From the NCBI RefSeq assembly GCF_004364645.1, contig NZ_SOAW01000001.1:992001-1056000 (forward strand): a stretch of 64,000 bases of DNA, in the 5' to 3' direction. The notes under the pieces are model-generated. The model did not search any database. It saw only the letters and a program-made list of their open reading frames with translations, and was not told the DNA's origin. The DNA is from Naumannella halotolerans (lineage in GTDB: Bacteria; Actinomycetota; Actinomycetes; Propionibacteriales; Propionibacteriaceae). The translations under genes and the position numbers were made by a program. Positions 8,347-16,435 of this stretch are shown one piece after another; position 1 is the first letter of the stretch, and every line of letters begins with the position of its first letter.

Positions 8347-9525
8347 ATGCAGCATTCGAGTCCGCAAGCCACAGTGTCGGGGTCGCTCGGCATCGGCATG
8401 GTCGGGTACGCCTTCATGGGCCGGGCCCACTCCCAGGGGTGGCTCGGGGCACGGGAGTTCTTCTCCCCTCCACTGTGGCCGCAGTTGCGTACTGTCGCCG
8501 GACGCAACCGTGCCGGTGCCCAGGAGCTGGCCGATCACTTCGGCTGGGGTGGGGTGACCACCGATTGGCAAGACCTGTTGTCCGACGACGGGATCGGTCT
8601 GGTCGACATCTGCACCCCGGGTGACACCCACGCCGAGATCGCCATCGCCGCACTCGAGGCAGGTCGGCATGTGCTGGTGGAGAAACCGATGGCGAACACC
8701 GTCGCCGAGGCCGAGCGGATGGCCGCCGCGGCCGAACGCGCCGCGGCACGCGGTCAGATCGCCATGGTCGGATTCACCTACCGTCGGGTGCCGGCGGTGC
8801 AGTTGGCCCGACAGATCGTCGCCGAGGGCAAGCTCGGCACGATCAGGTTGATCCGCGCGGAGTACCTGCAGGACTGGCTGGTGGATTCGGCCGCGCCGTT
8901 CACCTGGCGCTCGGACCGGGAACTGGCCGGTTCGGGTGCGCTGGGTGACATCGGGGCGCATGCGATCGACCTGGCGCAGTTCGTCAGTGGGGAGTTGATC
9001 ACCGAGGTCTCCGGGTTGCTGGACACCGCGGTGGCCACCCGTACCGATGCGGAGGGGGTGGCGCAGGAGGTGACCGTCGACGACACGGCGGCTTTCCTCA
9101 CCCGCTTCCAGGGCGGGGCAGTGGGCAACTTCACCGCCACCCGGATGGCGACCGGGCGGAAGAACTCACTCCGGCTGGAGATCAGCGGCGAACTGGGGGC
9201 GATCTCCTTCGACCTGGAGGACCTGAATGTGCTGCAACTGCAGGACACCTCCGAGGGTGACCGCGCGGGGTTCCGCCGGATCGATGTCACCGAACCCAGC
9301 CATCGGTACCTGTCGGGGTGGTGGCCGCCGGGACATGCGCTGGGTTATCAGCACGGTTTCACCCACCAGGCGCTGGACCTGTTGAACGGGATCGCGGCGG
9401 GTGAGAACCCTCGGCCCACCTTTGCCGATGCCCTCGGTGTGCAGCGGGTGCTGCAGTCGGTCGAGGACAGCGCCCGCGATCGCTCCTGGGTCGCGGTGGA
9501 CCAGCTGGCCAGGACAGACAACTGA
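8347..9525 (+). CDS. Gfo/Idh/MocA family oxidoreductase
   Basis: A 392-aa NAD(P)-dependent sugar or inositol dehydrogenase-like enzyme. The Rossmann fold starts GIGMVGYAFMGRAH (about 15-28), and the family EKP motif (VLVEKPMANT, near 117) carries the lysine that contacts substrate and cofactor. The C-terminal half has GDIGAHAIDLAQF, with the usual catalytic-region histidine. Start ATG at 8347 has GGGAG nine bases upstream. It lies 73 bp after the S9 peptidase gene on the same strand and may be co-transcribed. A 40-bp dyad lies just downstream. Substrate is unknown; the family covers myo-inositol, glucose-fructose and levoglucosan oxidation. Confidence 0.88.
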   Translation: MQHSSPQATVSGSLGIGMVGYAFMGRAHSQGWLGAREFFSPPLWPQLRTVAGRNRAGAQELADHFGWGGVTTDWQDLLSDDGIGLVDICTPGDTHAEIAIAALEAGRHVLVEKPMANTVAEAERMAAAAERAAARGQIAMVGFTYRRVPAVQLARQIVAEGKLGTIRLIRAEYLQDWLVDSAAPFTWRSDRELAGSGALGDIGAHAIDLAQFVSGELITEVSGLLDTAVATRTDAEGVAQEVTVDDTAAFLTRFQGGAVGNFTATRMATGRKNSLRLEISGELGAISFDLEDLNVLQLQDTSEGDRAGFRRIDVTEPSHRYLSGWWPPGHALGYQHGFTHQALDLLNGIAAGENPRPTFADALGVQRVLQSVEDSARDRSWVAVDQLARTDN

Positions 9526-9579
9526 CGGCAGCGCACGGACGGCCCACAGGCCGCGGTGGAATCGGCAGAAACATTCGTC

Positions 9580-9619
9580 ATTCGGTCACTGCTGCCACAT
9601 ACGGCAGCGATGGCCGAAT
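9580..9619. promoter_or_regulatory. 40-bp nested dyad (terminator or operator)
   Basis: ATTCGG (9580-9585) pairs with CCGAAT (9614-9619), and GCTGCC (9591-9596) pairs with GGCAGC (9603-9608). Both pairs share the same centre. It sits 55 bp after the Gfo/Idh stop and about 112 bp before the LOG promoter hexamer. No T tract follows, so a factor-binding site is as likely as a terminator. Confidence 0.4.
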
Positions 9620-9731
9620 AACGACCGCAAATGCCTGTGCCCCGACATGCACGCCCAAGTCGTGCCGGTCTTCGGCCGGCTGCCGGGTCACAAGTTGATT
9701 GCGACGACCACCGGCACCATCCGGCCGGGTC

Positions 9732-9737
9732 TAGGGT
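9732..9737 (+). promoter_or_regulatory. -10 hexamer of a leaderless promoter
   Basis: TAGGGT is followed by GCGGCC and the ATG at 9744, a six-base gap. No ribosome-binding site is present. Confidence 0.5.
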
Positions 9738-9743
9738 GCGGCC

Positions 9744-10310
9744 ATGTCGAACGCAGCTGGACAGGTCCGCAGGGCCGGCTCGATCACCGTCTTCGCCGGT
9801 GCCGCCGCCGGGATCGATGATCGTTGGGCGAAGACTGCCTACGAGCTGGGGCGGTTGATCGCCCAGGGGCCGGGGACGCTGGTCTTCGGGGCCGGCGGCA
9901 CCGGACTGATGGGTGCGGTCTCCGACGGCGCACTGGACCACGGCGGGCACGTCGTCGGTGTGATCCCGGAGTCCATGATCGAGAAGGAGTGGGCCCGGCC
10001 CGATCTGACCGAGCTGATCGTCACCGACGGGATGCACGAGCGGAAGAAGATCATGGCCTCGCGCGCCGACGGGTTCATCTGCCTGCCCGGTGGGGCAGGG
10101 ACCCTGGAGGAACTGGTCGAGATCTGGAGTTGGGTGAACCTCGGGTTCCTCGACAGCCGGATCGTGCTGCTCGACGACAACGGTTTCTGGCAGCCGCTGC
10201 TGGAGCTGGTGCAGCACTTCGAGCGTTCGGAGTTCCTCGGCGAACAGACCCGGCGACAGCTGCTGGTGGCCGAGGATCCGGCCGAGGCATTGGTCATGGC
10301 CCTGGGCTGA
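9744..10310 (+). CDS. LOG family / TIGR00730 Rossmann-fold protein
   Basis: A 188-aa protein of the lysine-decarboxylase-like fold, whose characterised members are nucleoside-5'-monophosphate phosphoribohydrolases (LOG, cytokinin-activating type). The defining motif PGGAGTLEE is at 115-123, and the MHERKK stretch (97-102) supplies the conserved arginine. The length is typical. Other signature residues are the early GAGGTGLMG (49-57) nucleotide-binding loop. It appears to be expressed from its own leaderless promoter and is convergent with fprA. In bacteria the role is probably purine-nucleotide salvage or housekeeping; cytokinin production should not be assumed. Confidence 0.9.
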   Translation: MSNAAGQVRRAGSITVFAGAAAGIDDRWAKTAYELGRLIAQGPGTLVFGAGGTGLMGAVSDGALDHGGHVVGVIPESMIEKEWARPDLTELIVTDGMHERKKIMASRADGFICLPGGAGTLEELVEIWSWVNLGFLDSRIVLLDDNGFWQPLLELVQHFERSEFLGEQTRRQLLVAEDPAEALVMALG

Positions 10311-10470
10311 GTTTCCGGGTCCACCCAGCGGGGCGGCTGCGGTGACATTCCGGATGGGATCGGTGGTGTGCGCTGGGGTGGGCCGGCCCGCGACCGGCGG
10401 ACCTGCCCGAGGGGAAAGCGGGCCACCTCGGCTGGCGTGCTCCGAGCTCTGGATGACCGGTAGGGACGGC

Positions 10471-10514
10471 GAAGGCCCCGCCCGGACCGGCGTACCGGAC
10501 TGGGCGGGGCCTTC
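10471..10514. terminator. long hairpin between convergent genes
   Basis: A 13-bp perfect stem (10471-10483 with 10502-10514) encloses an 18-nt loop containing a second small palindrome (CCGG-CGTA-CCGG). It sits between the 3' ends of the LOG gene and fprA. There is no T tract on either strand, so this would be a U-less actinobacterial-type terminator, able to act in both directions. Confidence 0.55.
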
Positions 10515-10530
10515 GGCTTCGATCCGCAGT

Positions 10531-10632
10531 GGGTCAGTGCACCTCATGGGTCAGTGCACCTCATGGGTCAGTGCACCTCGTGGGTCAGTGCACCTCGTGG
10601 GTCAGTGCACCTCGTGGGTCAGTGCACCTCGG
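10531..10632. repeat. six tandem copies of a 17-bp unit covering the fprA stop codon
   Basis: The unit GGGTCAGTGCACCTCRT occurs six times without spacers (10531, 10548, 10565, 10582, 10599, 10616). The two leftmost copies have A and the next three G at the variable position; the sixth runs into fprA. On the minus strand the unit contains the last codons of fprA (Glu-Val-His-stop), so the array looks like a repeated duplication of that gene end. Each copy carries the palindrome GTGCAC. Confidence 0.95.
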
Positions 10633-11977
10633 CGCGGATGGCGGAGATCTCGATCATCTCCTCGCGGGGGACGACCTTGATCCGCTCGCGGCCGTGCGGC
10701 TCGCCCAGCGCACGCTCGTGGGCGTCCAACTGCAGCCAGCCCTCGAGAGTCGTGTAGTTCACGCCCTTCTCGGACAGGAACTCCAGCACCGCATCCTCCG
10801 AGGGCTGCTCCGGGGCCGGCAGCGACTCGACATCCTCCAGCAGGTTCTTGATGGTCTCGGCGGCGTCGGACTTGGTGTGACCGATCAGGCCCACCGGACC
10901 ACGCTTGATCCAGCCGGTGGCATAGGCATGCGGCAACTGCTCGCCGTCCTCGCCGAGAACCCGTCCGCCCTCGTTCGGGATCACCCCGGCGACATGGTCG
11001 AAGGGCAGGCCCGGCAGCGGGGAGGAGAGGTAGCCGATCGCGCGGTAGACCGCATCCACGTCCCAGTCGGTGTACTCGCCGGTCCCGCGGACCGTTCCGT
11101 CGCCGACCAACTCGGTCCGCTCGGTGCGCAGACCGGTGACCTTGCCGTCCTCGCCGAGAACCTCCACCGGGCTGGCGCAGAAGTGGATGTGGATCCGGTG
11201 GGCGGCACCGGTCGGCTCGTTGTCCAGCCACTTGAGCAAGGTGTCGACGACCATCTTGGTCTGCTTGCTCTTCTGGATCGCCTGCTCGCTGCCCTCGTCG
11301 ATCTCGAAGCCCTCGGGGTGGACCAGCACGTCGACATTCGGCGAGTGGTTCAGCTCGCGGAGTTCCAGCGGGGTGAACTTGATCTGGGCCGGGCCGCGAC
11401 GGGCGAAGACGTGGACGTCGGAGGCCTGGTTCGCCTTCAGCCCCTGGTAGACGTTCTCCGGGATCTCGGTGACCAGCTGCTCATCGGCGGTCTTGGCCAG
11501 CACCCGGGCGATGTCCAGGGCGACGTTGCCGGCGCCGAGGACGGCGACCTTCTCGGCATGCAGCGGCCATTCGCGGCCGACATCGGGGTGACCGTCGTAC
11601 CAGGAGACGAAGTCGGCCGCGCCGTAGCTGCCGTCGAGCTCGATGCCCGGGATGTTCAGCGGCCGATCAGCCATGGCACCGGTGGCCACGATCACGGCGT
11701 CGTAGAACTTCAAAGCCTCGTCGAAGGTCAGATCGGTGCCGAACTCGACATTGCCCAGGAAACGGATTCCCGGCTTCGCCAGCACCCGGCCGAGGGCCTT
11801 GATGATCTCCTTGATCCGGGGGTGATCGGGGGCCACACCGTAGCGGACCAAGCCGTAGGGAGCGGGCAACCGTTCGAACAGGTCGACCGTGGCCCCCGGG
11901 TGGTTGTTGGTCAGGATGTCGGCGGCGTAGGTACCTGCCGGCCCGCCGCCGATGATCGCCACGCGAAGGTCGCGCAT
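10619..11977 (-). CDS. fprA: ferredoxin--NADP+ reductase, FprA/adrenodoxin-reductase type
   Basis: A 452-aa FAD flavoprotein predicted to pass electrons between NADPH and ferredoxin. The FAD-binding loop GGGPAGTYAAD lies near 10-20, the adrenodoxin-reductase signature PYGLVRYGVAPDHP near 40-53, and the NADP loop VLGAGNVALDIARVL near 145-160. Length matches mycobacterial FprA (about 456). The ATG is preceded by AGGAAGG at ten bases. A DtxR-box-like sequence lies about 50 bp upstream, which would suit an iron-linked redox enzyme. Its 3' end is embedded in a 17-bp tandem repeat that repeats the stop codon. It may serve cytochromes P450 or iron-sulphur ferredoxins; no such partner is adjacent. 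Confidence 0.93.
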   Translation of the reverse strand: MRDLRVAIIGGGPAGTYAADILTNNHPGATVDLFERLPAPYGLVRYGVAPDHPRIKEIIKALGRVLAKPGIRFLGNVEFGTDLTFDEALKFYDAVIVATGAMADRPLNIPGIELDGSYGAADFVSWYDGHPDVGREWPLHAEKVAVLGAGNVALDIARVLAKTADEQLVTEIPENVYQGLKANQASDVHVFARRGPAQIKFTPLELRELNHSPNVDVLVHPEGFEIDEGSEQAIQKSKQTKMVVDTLLKWLDNEPTGAAHRIHIHFCASPVEVLGEDGKVTGLRTERTELVGDGTVRGTGEYTDWDVDAVYRAIGYLSSPLPGLPFDHVAGVIPNEGGRVLGEDGEQLPHAYATGWIKRGPVGLIGHTKSDAAETIKNLLEDVESLPAPEQPSEDAVLEFLSEKGVNYTTLEGWLQLDAHERALGEPHGRERIKVVPREEMIEISAIRAEVH

Positions 11978-12025
11978 GTTGTGTGTGCCTTCCTCGATAC
12001 TTCAGGTCTCGTATTCAGACGTGCC

Positions 12026-12042
12026 TTAGGTGAGCCTACCTA
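12026..12042 (-). promoter_or_regulatory. DtxR/IdeR iron-box-like sequence upstream of fprA
   Basis: TTAGGTGAGCCTACCTA contains the arms TAGGT and ACCTA separated by six bases. The known 19-bp DtxR/IdeR consensus has seven, so this is one base short. It lies 49-65 bp upstream of the fprA start. It may be a degenerate operator or chance. Confidence 0.3.
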
Positions 12043-12213
12043 CCGCTGGTGACGGATCGGATGCGAGTTTGCTCACGTTGACGCCTGGCCCCAGCGTCTG
12101 GGGATGTCCACCGTTCCAGTGCACTCTAGGCGCCATCGGGCGTCGGACCTGGTACGTGCCGCCCACTGGACAGCGGTTGCGGACCGGCCGGTCTGTTGTA
12201 GAACCCGCGCCCT

Positions 12214-12219
12214 TAGGCT
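12214..12219 (+). promoter_or_regulatory. candidate -10 hexamer for the MmcQ/YjbR gene
   Basis: TAGGCT lies 35 bp before the ATG at 12255, which also has its own AGGAG Shine-Dalgarno sequence. This would give a short conventional leader. Confidence 0.35.
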
Positions 12220-12254
12220 GATCCGATCACCTCGTACCTCAGCAGGAGACGGCC

Positions 12255-12644
12255 ATGGCCCATGAACCGATGTTCGACCCCGATGATCCGCTGCTGGCCC
12301 GGCTCCGGGAGATCGCCCTGGCCCTGCCCGAGGCAGCGGAGAAGGTGTCCCACGGCCGGCCCGCCTTCCACACCGTGAAGGTCTTCGTCTACTTCGGAGG
12401 ATCGATCAAGGTCGACGGCTCCTGGGAGCAGCACCCACAGTCGGTGTTGCTGTACGCCGATCTGCTCGGGCAGACCCAGCTGCGCTCCCGTCCGGACAGC
12501 TTCATCCCCGGCTACCTCGGGGGCAGCGGCTGGACCGGTCTGGACCTGGGCCCGGCCACCGATTACAACGAGATCGCCGACCTGATCGAGGAGTCCTACC
12601 GGCTCACCGCGCCGAAACGGCTGCTGCGGGCCTTGGACGACTGA
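12255..12644 (+). CDS. MmcQ/YjbR family protein
   Basis: A 129-aa single-domain protein of the MmcQ/YjbR (DUF419) family, which has a CyaY-like alpha/beta fold often described as DNA-binding. Family features include the LPEAAEKVSHGRPAFHT segment (about 24-40) and the terminal SYRLTAPKRLLRAL. The ATG has AGGAG eight bases upstream, and a TAGGCT hexamer lies 35 bp upstream. It stands alone, convergent with the YeiH-family operon. The molecular role is not established for the family, so the call is to fold only. Confidence 0.85.
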   Translation: MAHEPMFDPDDPLLARLREIALALPEAAEKVSHGRPAFHTVKVFVYFGGSIKVDGSWEQHPQSVLLYADLLGQTQLRSRPDSFIPGYLGGSGWTGLDLGPATDYNEIADLIEESYRLTAPKRLLRALDD

Positions 12645-12735
12645 ACCGACGCTCGGCGGATGCGATGCGCCGGGGGTGACCACGGGCTCCGGCACCGTGG
12701 TGGTGCCGGCGCCCGTCGTCGCCCCGGACGAGCCG

Positions 12736-13932
12736 CTAGAAGGTGAACCAGCTGAACAACAGCACCGCCAGTCCCAGGCCGACGACCAGGTTCACCCCGG
12801 TGGCCGCGGCGAAGACCGCGATCGGTCGCCAACCCGCCTCCCGCAGTGACCTCGCCTTGAACTCCAGGCCGATGCTGACGAAGGCCAGGATCAGGAACCA
12901 GGTACGGAGGTCGTTGGCGACGTCGATCGCCGCCTCGGAGGTCTCCGGGGAGACCGAGGCCGCGTAGATGGTGGCGATCACCGAGGCGGCGATGAAGCCG
13001 AGCACGAACTTCGGGAAACGATCCCAGAACGCCCGAACGGTCGGTCGTCCCTCACCCGGTCGGCGCTCGATCTTGATCGCGAAGTAGGCCGTCAGCGCCA
13101 CCGCGGCCACGCCGAGCAACGCATTCTGGGTGGTCTTCACGATGGTCGCGATCTGCAGCGGTTCCTCGCCGGCGATCGCACCGGCCGCCGAGACTGCGGC
13201 AGTGGTGTCGATGTTGCCGCCGATCCAGGCACCGGTCACCGCTGGGCTGAGCCCCAGCAGCCCGGACAACCACGGCAGCAGGAAGATCGACGGCAGGGCG
13301 AAGAGGATCACCAGGCTCGCGGTGTAGGCGAGTTGCTCCCGTTTGGCCCGGACCGCTCCGGCAGCCGCAATGGCCGCGCTGACACCACAGATGGACACTG
13401 CCGCAGCCAGCAGTGCGCGCAGTTTGTCGTCCAGGCCGAGTTTCCCGCCGATCCACCAGGTGAACGCGAAGACGATCGAGATCAACAACATCGCCTGGGC
13501 GATCGCCGGGCCGAGCGCCTTGATGATCACGGCGAAGTTGATCGACGCGCCCAGCAGCACCAAACCGGTCTTGATGAAGAACTCGGTACGGAACGCCGCG
13601 GCAAGCCGTTCCTTGATCCGCAGGGCCGCCAGGACGGCATTGCCCAGCAGCCCCAGGGCGATCGCGTAGACCGGGAACTCGATCGCGTCCGCGACCCGGC
13701 CGAAGCCCGTGCCCTCGGTCCACTCCGGTACGCGGTCGGTCAGCACCCGGGTGAGATAGGCCAGGCCGATGACCACCACCAGCCCGGCGATCACCCCGAC
13801 CACCGTCACCGGAGGTCGCTGTTCGTCCTCATAGGCCTCCGGCGTGGTCTCCTCGGTGGGTGCTGGTGGCACCGGTGTGCCCTGCGCGTCGCTGCGGTGG
13901 TCATGGTGCAGATCGGGTCGGGAGTCACTCAC
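12736..13932 (-). CDS. YeiH family putative sulfate exporter
   Basis: A 398-aa integral membrane protein of the YeiH/UPF0324 family, annotated elsewhere as putative sulfate exporters. A 40-residue hydrophilic, acidic N-terminus precedes about ten hydrophobic helices. Conserved family stretches include KTGLVLLGASINF, ISICGVSAAIAAAGA-like (AVSICGVSAAIAAA) and GGNIDTTAAVSAAGA. The GTG start overlaps the stop of a 51-codon upstream gene in a GTGA tetranucleotide, so the two are translationally coupled. The transported substrate is not demonstrated for most members. Confidence 0.87.
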   Translation of the reverse strand: MSDSRPDLHHDHRSDAQGTPVPPAPTEETTPEAYEDEQRPPVTVVGVIAGLVVVIGLAYLTRVLTDRVPEWTEGTGFGRVADAIEFPVYAIALGLLGNAVLAALRIKERLAAAFRTEFFIKTGLVLLGASINFAVIIKALGPAIAQAMLLISIVFAFTWWIGGKLGLDDKLRALLAAAVSICGVSAAIAAAGAVRAKREQLAYTASLVILFALPSIFLLPWLSGLLGLSPAVTGAWIGGNIDTTAAVSAAGAIAGEEPLQIATIVKTTQNALLGVAAVALTAYFAIKIERRPGEGRPTVRAFWDRFPKFVLGFIAASVIATIYAASVSPETSEAAIDVANDLRTWFLILAFVSIGLEFKARSLREAGWRPIAVFAAATGVNLVVGLGLAVLLFSWFTF

Positions 13933-14084
13933 GGGATCACTCCGTCCGGGATCAGTCCGGTCAGCGCTGCGGCCAGCAGTGCCAGGCCGACGACCACGGC
14001 TGCCCAGTCCTCGCTGATGGAGAACTTGCCGTGTTCGCGGGGGTCGGGTTCGGCGGCGGCGCTGGGCTGGGGGTTGCTGCTCAT
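13929..14084 (-). CDS. 51-residue single-pass membrane protein coupled to the YeiH gene
   Basis: A small gene (ATG 14084, stop 13929) preceded by AGGAAGTGAGG. It encodes about 20 polar residues, then SISEDWAAVVVGLALLAAAL, one membrane helix, and a short tail. Its stop overlaps the start of the YeiH-family gene by four bases. The EDWxAV-helix pattern resembles, from memory, the N-terminal segment of longer YeiH-family proteins in other phyla, where it is fused to the transporter. I infer a separately encoded first helix or accessory subunit. Confidence 0.72.
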   Translation of the reverse strand: MSSNPQPSAAAEPDPREHGKFSISEDWAAVVVGLALLAAALTGLIPDGVIP

Positions 14085-14112
14085 GTCGTACCTCACTTCC
14101 TGTCAGGGCACG

Positions 14113-14118
14113 ACATTA
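14113..14118 (-). promoter_or_regulatory. candidate -10 hexamer of the small-protein/YeiH operon
   Basis: TAATGT on the minus strand lies 28 bp before the ATG at 14084, in the short gap after the oligopeptidase gene. It would allow expression independent of that gene. Confidence 0.35.
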
Positions 14119-14133
14119 AAGTGAACCAACTGG

Positions 14134-16224
14134 CTACAGATTGGTCTCAGCATCCGGTCGCGCTTGACGCGGTCCGGTCTGTTCCAGTCCGAGCCGCTCG
14201 GCGAGGAAGGTGTAGGCCAGTGCCTGCATGAACGCGCGCTGTTCATTGGTCGCCGCGCCACCGTGCCCGCCCTCGATGTTCTCGAAGTAGGTGACATCGG
14301 CACCGGACTCGAGCATCAGGGCGGCCATCTTCCGGGCATGTGCGGGATGCACCCGGTCGTCGCGGGTGGAGGTGGTGAACAGGATCGGCGGATAGGTCCG
14401 TTCGGGATCGAAGAGGTGGTACGGGGAGAAGGTCCGGATGAACTCCCACTCCTGCGCCAGGTCGGGGTCGCCGTACTCGGCCATCCAGGAGGCGCCGGCC
14501 AACAGGTGCCGGTAGCGCAGCATGTCCAGCAAGGGCACCTGGCAGACGATCGCCCCGAACAGCTCGGGGCTGCGTACCAGCAGGTTGCCGACCAGCAGTC
14601 CGCCGTTGGAACCGCCTTGCACCCCCAGGTGCGCGGGGCTGGTGATCCCGCGCGCGATCAGGTCGCGGGCGACCGCCTCGGCGTCCGCGTAGGCACGGTG
14701 ACGATGCTGCTTCAGCGCGGCCGTGTGCCAGCGGGGGCCGTACTCGCCGCCGCCGCGGATGTTCGCCACCGCATAGGCGCCGCCGCGTTCCAGCCAGCCG
14801 GCGCCGAGCGGACCGGAATAGGTCGGGGTCAACGAGATCTCGAATCCGCCGTATCCGTAGAGCAGGGTCGGGGTGCTTCCGTCCGGCTCGAGGTCGGCGC
14901 GGCGGACCAGGAACCAGGGCACCTGGGTACCGTCGGCCGAGGTGGCGAAGTGCTGTTCGGCAACCAGTCCGGAGGCGTCGAAGAACGCCGGTGTCGACTT
15001 CAGCGGCCGGCTGTCGACGAGCGCCCCGGAGCCGTCGAGTTCGACCAGCGAGAGACTGGTGGGCGAACAGAAGTCGGTCTCGTACCACCACAGGTCGTCA
15101 CTGCTGAGCGGATCCACCGCGGCGACGGCGATCGTCCCGACGGCGGGCACGCCTTCCACGGGGCGGGGGGAGAAGGCCCCCGATCCCGGGGTGAGCACCT
15201 CGACCCGGCTCTTGACGTCGTCGAGCAGGGTCAGCACCAGATGGTTCCGGGTCCAGGTCGAACCTGACAGCGACACCGACTCGGTGGGCGCGAACGCGGT
15301 ACGGAAGTCCCGGTCGCCGGCGAGGAAGGCCGTGAAGTCGATCAGCAGCAGTGAACCGGCGGCGTGGACGGTCTCGCCGAGCGTCCAGTCCTCACGCAGT
15401 TCGACGCTGAGCCACTCACGGTGCAGATCGATCTCGGCCGAGGCCGGGACGTCGATCGGGACCGGCCCGTCGTCGGTGAGCAGTTGCACCTGCGAGGTCC
15501 AGAAGGTCGGTCGCGTGATCAGCAGGGTCCGCTCGAATCCGGGCGTGTCGTCATGATGGGCGCCGACGTACATGTCCTCGGCCCGGCCGCTGATCAGCGT
15601 CTCGGCGACCTCCAACGGGGTGTCACGATGCCAGCGTCGGACGGTTCGCGGATAGCCCGAGTCGGTCATCGATCCGGGGCCGAAGTCACGGAAGACGAGC
15701 AGGGTGTCGGCGTTCTCCCAGACCGCACCGCCCTTGGACTCGGGCAGGCTGAAGCCGTCGTCGACGAACTCGTGGGTGTCGAGGTCGAACTCGCGGACGA
15801 CGTCGGCATCGGCGCCGCCCCGGGACAGGCTGACCAGTGCCCGCCGGTACGCGCCGTCCCCGCCACGCAGCACCTGCGCGCCGTGCCAGACCCAGTTCTC
15901 CGCCTCGGCATCACCCAGTGCGTCGAGGTCGAGCAGTACCTCCCACTCGGGATCGTCGTCGGCCCAGGACTCGGGGGAGGTACGTCGCCAGAGGCCACGC
16001 GGATGCTCGGCATCGGTCCAGAAGTTGTAGACGAGATCCCCGCGGCGTACCGGCGTCGGGATCCGGGCGTCGGAATCGAGGATCGCCCCGATCCGTGCGG
16101 CCAGGTCGGCGAACCCGTCGGTGGCCACCAGGTCGGCCGCGCGCTCACCGTTGCGGGCGCGTACCCATTCCAGGGAGGCCTCGCCCTCGACATCCTCCAG
16201 CCAGGCGTAGCGATCCTGCGTCAT
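14134..16224 (-). CDS. prolyl oligopeptidase family serine peptidase (S9A)
   Basis: A 696-aa cytoplasmic-type oligopeptidase: N-terminal segment YAWLEDVEGE, seven-bladed propeller, then a C-terminal alpha/beta-hydrolase. The catalytic serine is S539 in GGSNGG; the acid is in TSTRDDRVHP and the histidine in EGGHGGA near the C-terminus. The GYGGFEISLTP and NIRGGGEYG stretches are hallmarks of family S9A. No signal peptide. I prefer the ATG at 16224 (GAGAG eight bases upstream); a GTG at 16233 is also possible. It is unrelated in sequence detail to the S9 enzyme at 6.4-8.3 kb, which is a shorter S9C-like form. Confidence 0.93.
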   Translation of the reverse strand: MTQDRYAWLEDVEGEASLEWVRARNGERAADLVATDGFADLAARIGAILDSDARIPTPVRRGDLVYNFWTDAEHPRGLWRRTSPESWADDDPEWEVLLDLDALGDAEAENWVWHGAQVLRGGDGAYRRALVSLSRGGADADVVREFDLDTHEFVDDGFSLPESKGGAVWENADTLLVFRDFGPGSMTDSGYPRTVRRWHRDTPLEVAETLISGRAEDMYVGAHHDDTPGFERTLLITRPTFWTSQVQLLTDDGPVPIDVPASAEIDLHREWLSVELREDWTLGETVHAAGSLLLIDFTAFLAGDRDFRTAFAPTESVSLSGSTWTRNHLVLTLLDDVKSRVEVLTPGSGAFSPRPVEGVPAVGTIAVAAVDPLSSDDLWWYETDFCSPTSLSLVELDGSGALVDSRPLKSTPAFFDASGLVAEQHFATSADGTQVPWFLVRRADLEPDGSTPTLLYGYGGFEISLTPTYSGPLGAGWLERGGAYAVANIRGGGEYGPRWHTAALKQHRHRAYADAEAVARDLIARGITSPAHLGVQGGSNGGLLVGNLLVRSPELFGAIVCQVPLLDMLRYRHLLAGASWMAEYGDPDLAQEWEFIRTFSPYHLFDPERTYPPILFTTSTRDDRVHPAHARKMAALMLESGADVTYFENIEGGHGGAATNEQRAFMQALAYTFLAERLGLEQTGPRQARPDAETNL

Positions 16225-16422
16225 CGATCTCACTCTCGTCTCGAAGTCCGTCTGCCGTTCCCGCCCATGCGTACCACGGACTCCGGCGGGCAGAACTGTG
16301 GACGGGCTGCCCCTCCACGCATCTCATCGGGAGCTCTGGTGACCTGAACGGCCCGTGAGGTCGGCATAACTTCCGACAAGATGGGTGAGCGCGGGCTGGT
16401 AGGTGAACAGACACCCCGCCGG

Positions 16423-16428
16423 TACGGT
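16423..16428 (+). promoter_or_regulatory. -10 hexamer of a leaderless promoter
   Basis: TACGGT is followed by seven G/C bases and the ATG at 16436. No Shine-Dalgarno sequence is evident. Confidence 0.4.
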
Positions 16429-16435
16429 GGGGCGC

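Noticed and set aside
4541-8507. Two very long minus-strand frames (755 and 836 codons)
   Set aside because: They mirror the amidotransferase, S9 and Gfo/Idh genes, all of which carry clear catalytic motifs on the plus strand. The antisense translations lack motifs.
10531-10632. CRISPR array
   Set aside because: The 17-bp units are contiguous, with no spacers and no cas genes nearby; it is a simple tandem repeat.
10529-12052. A 507-codon plus-strand frame starting in the tandem repeats
   Set aside because: Antisense shadow of fprA; the repeats supply repeated start codons but no protein family is visible.
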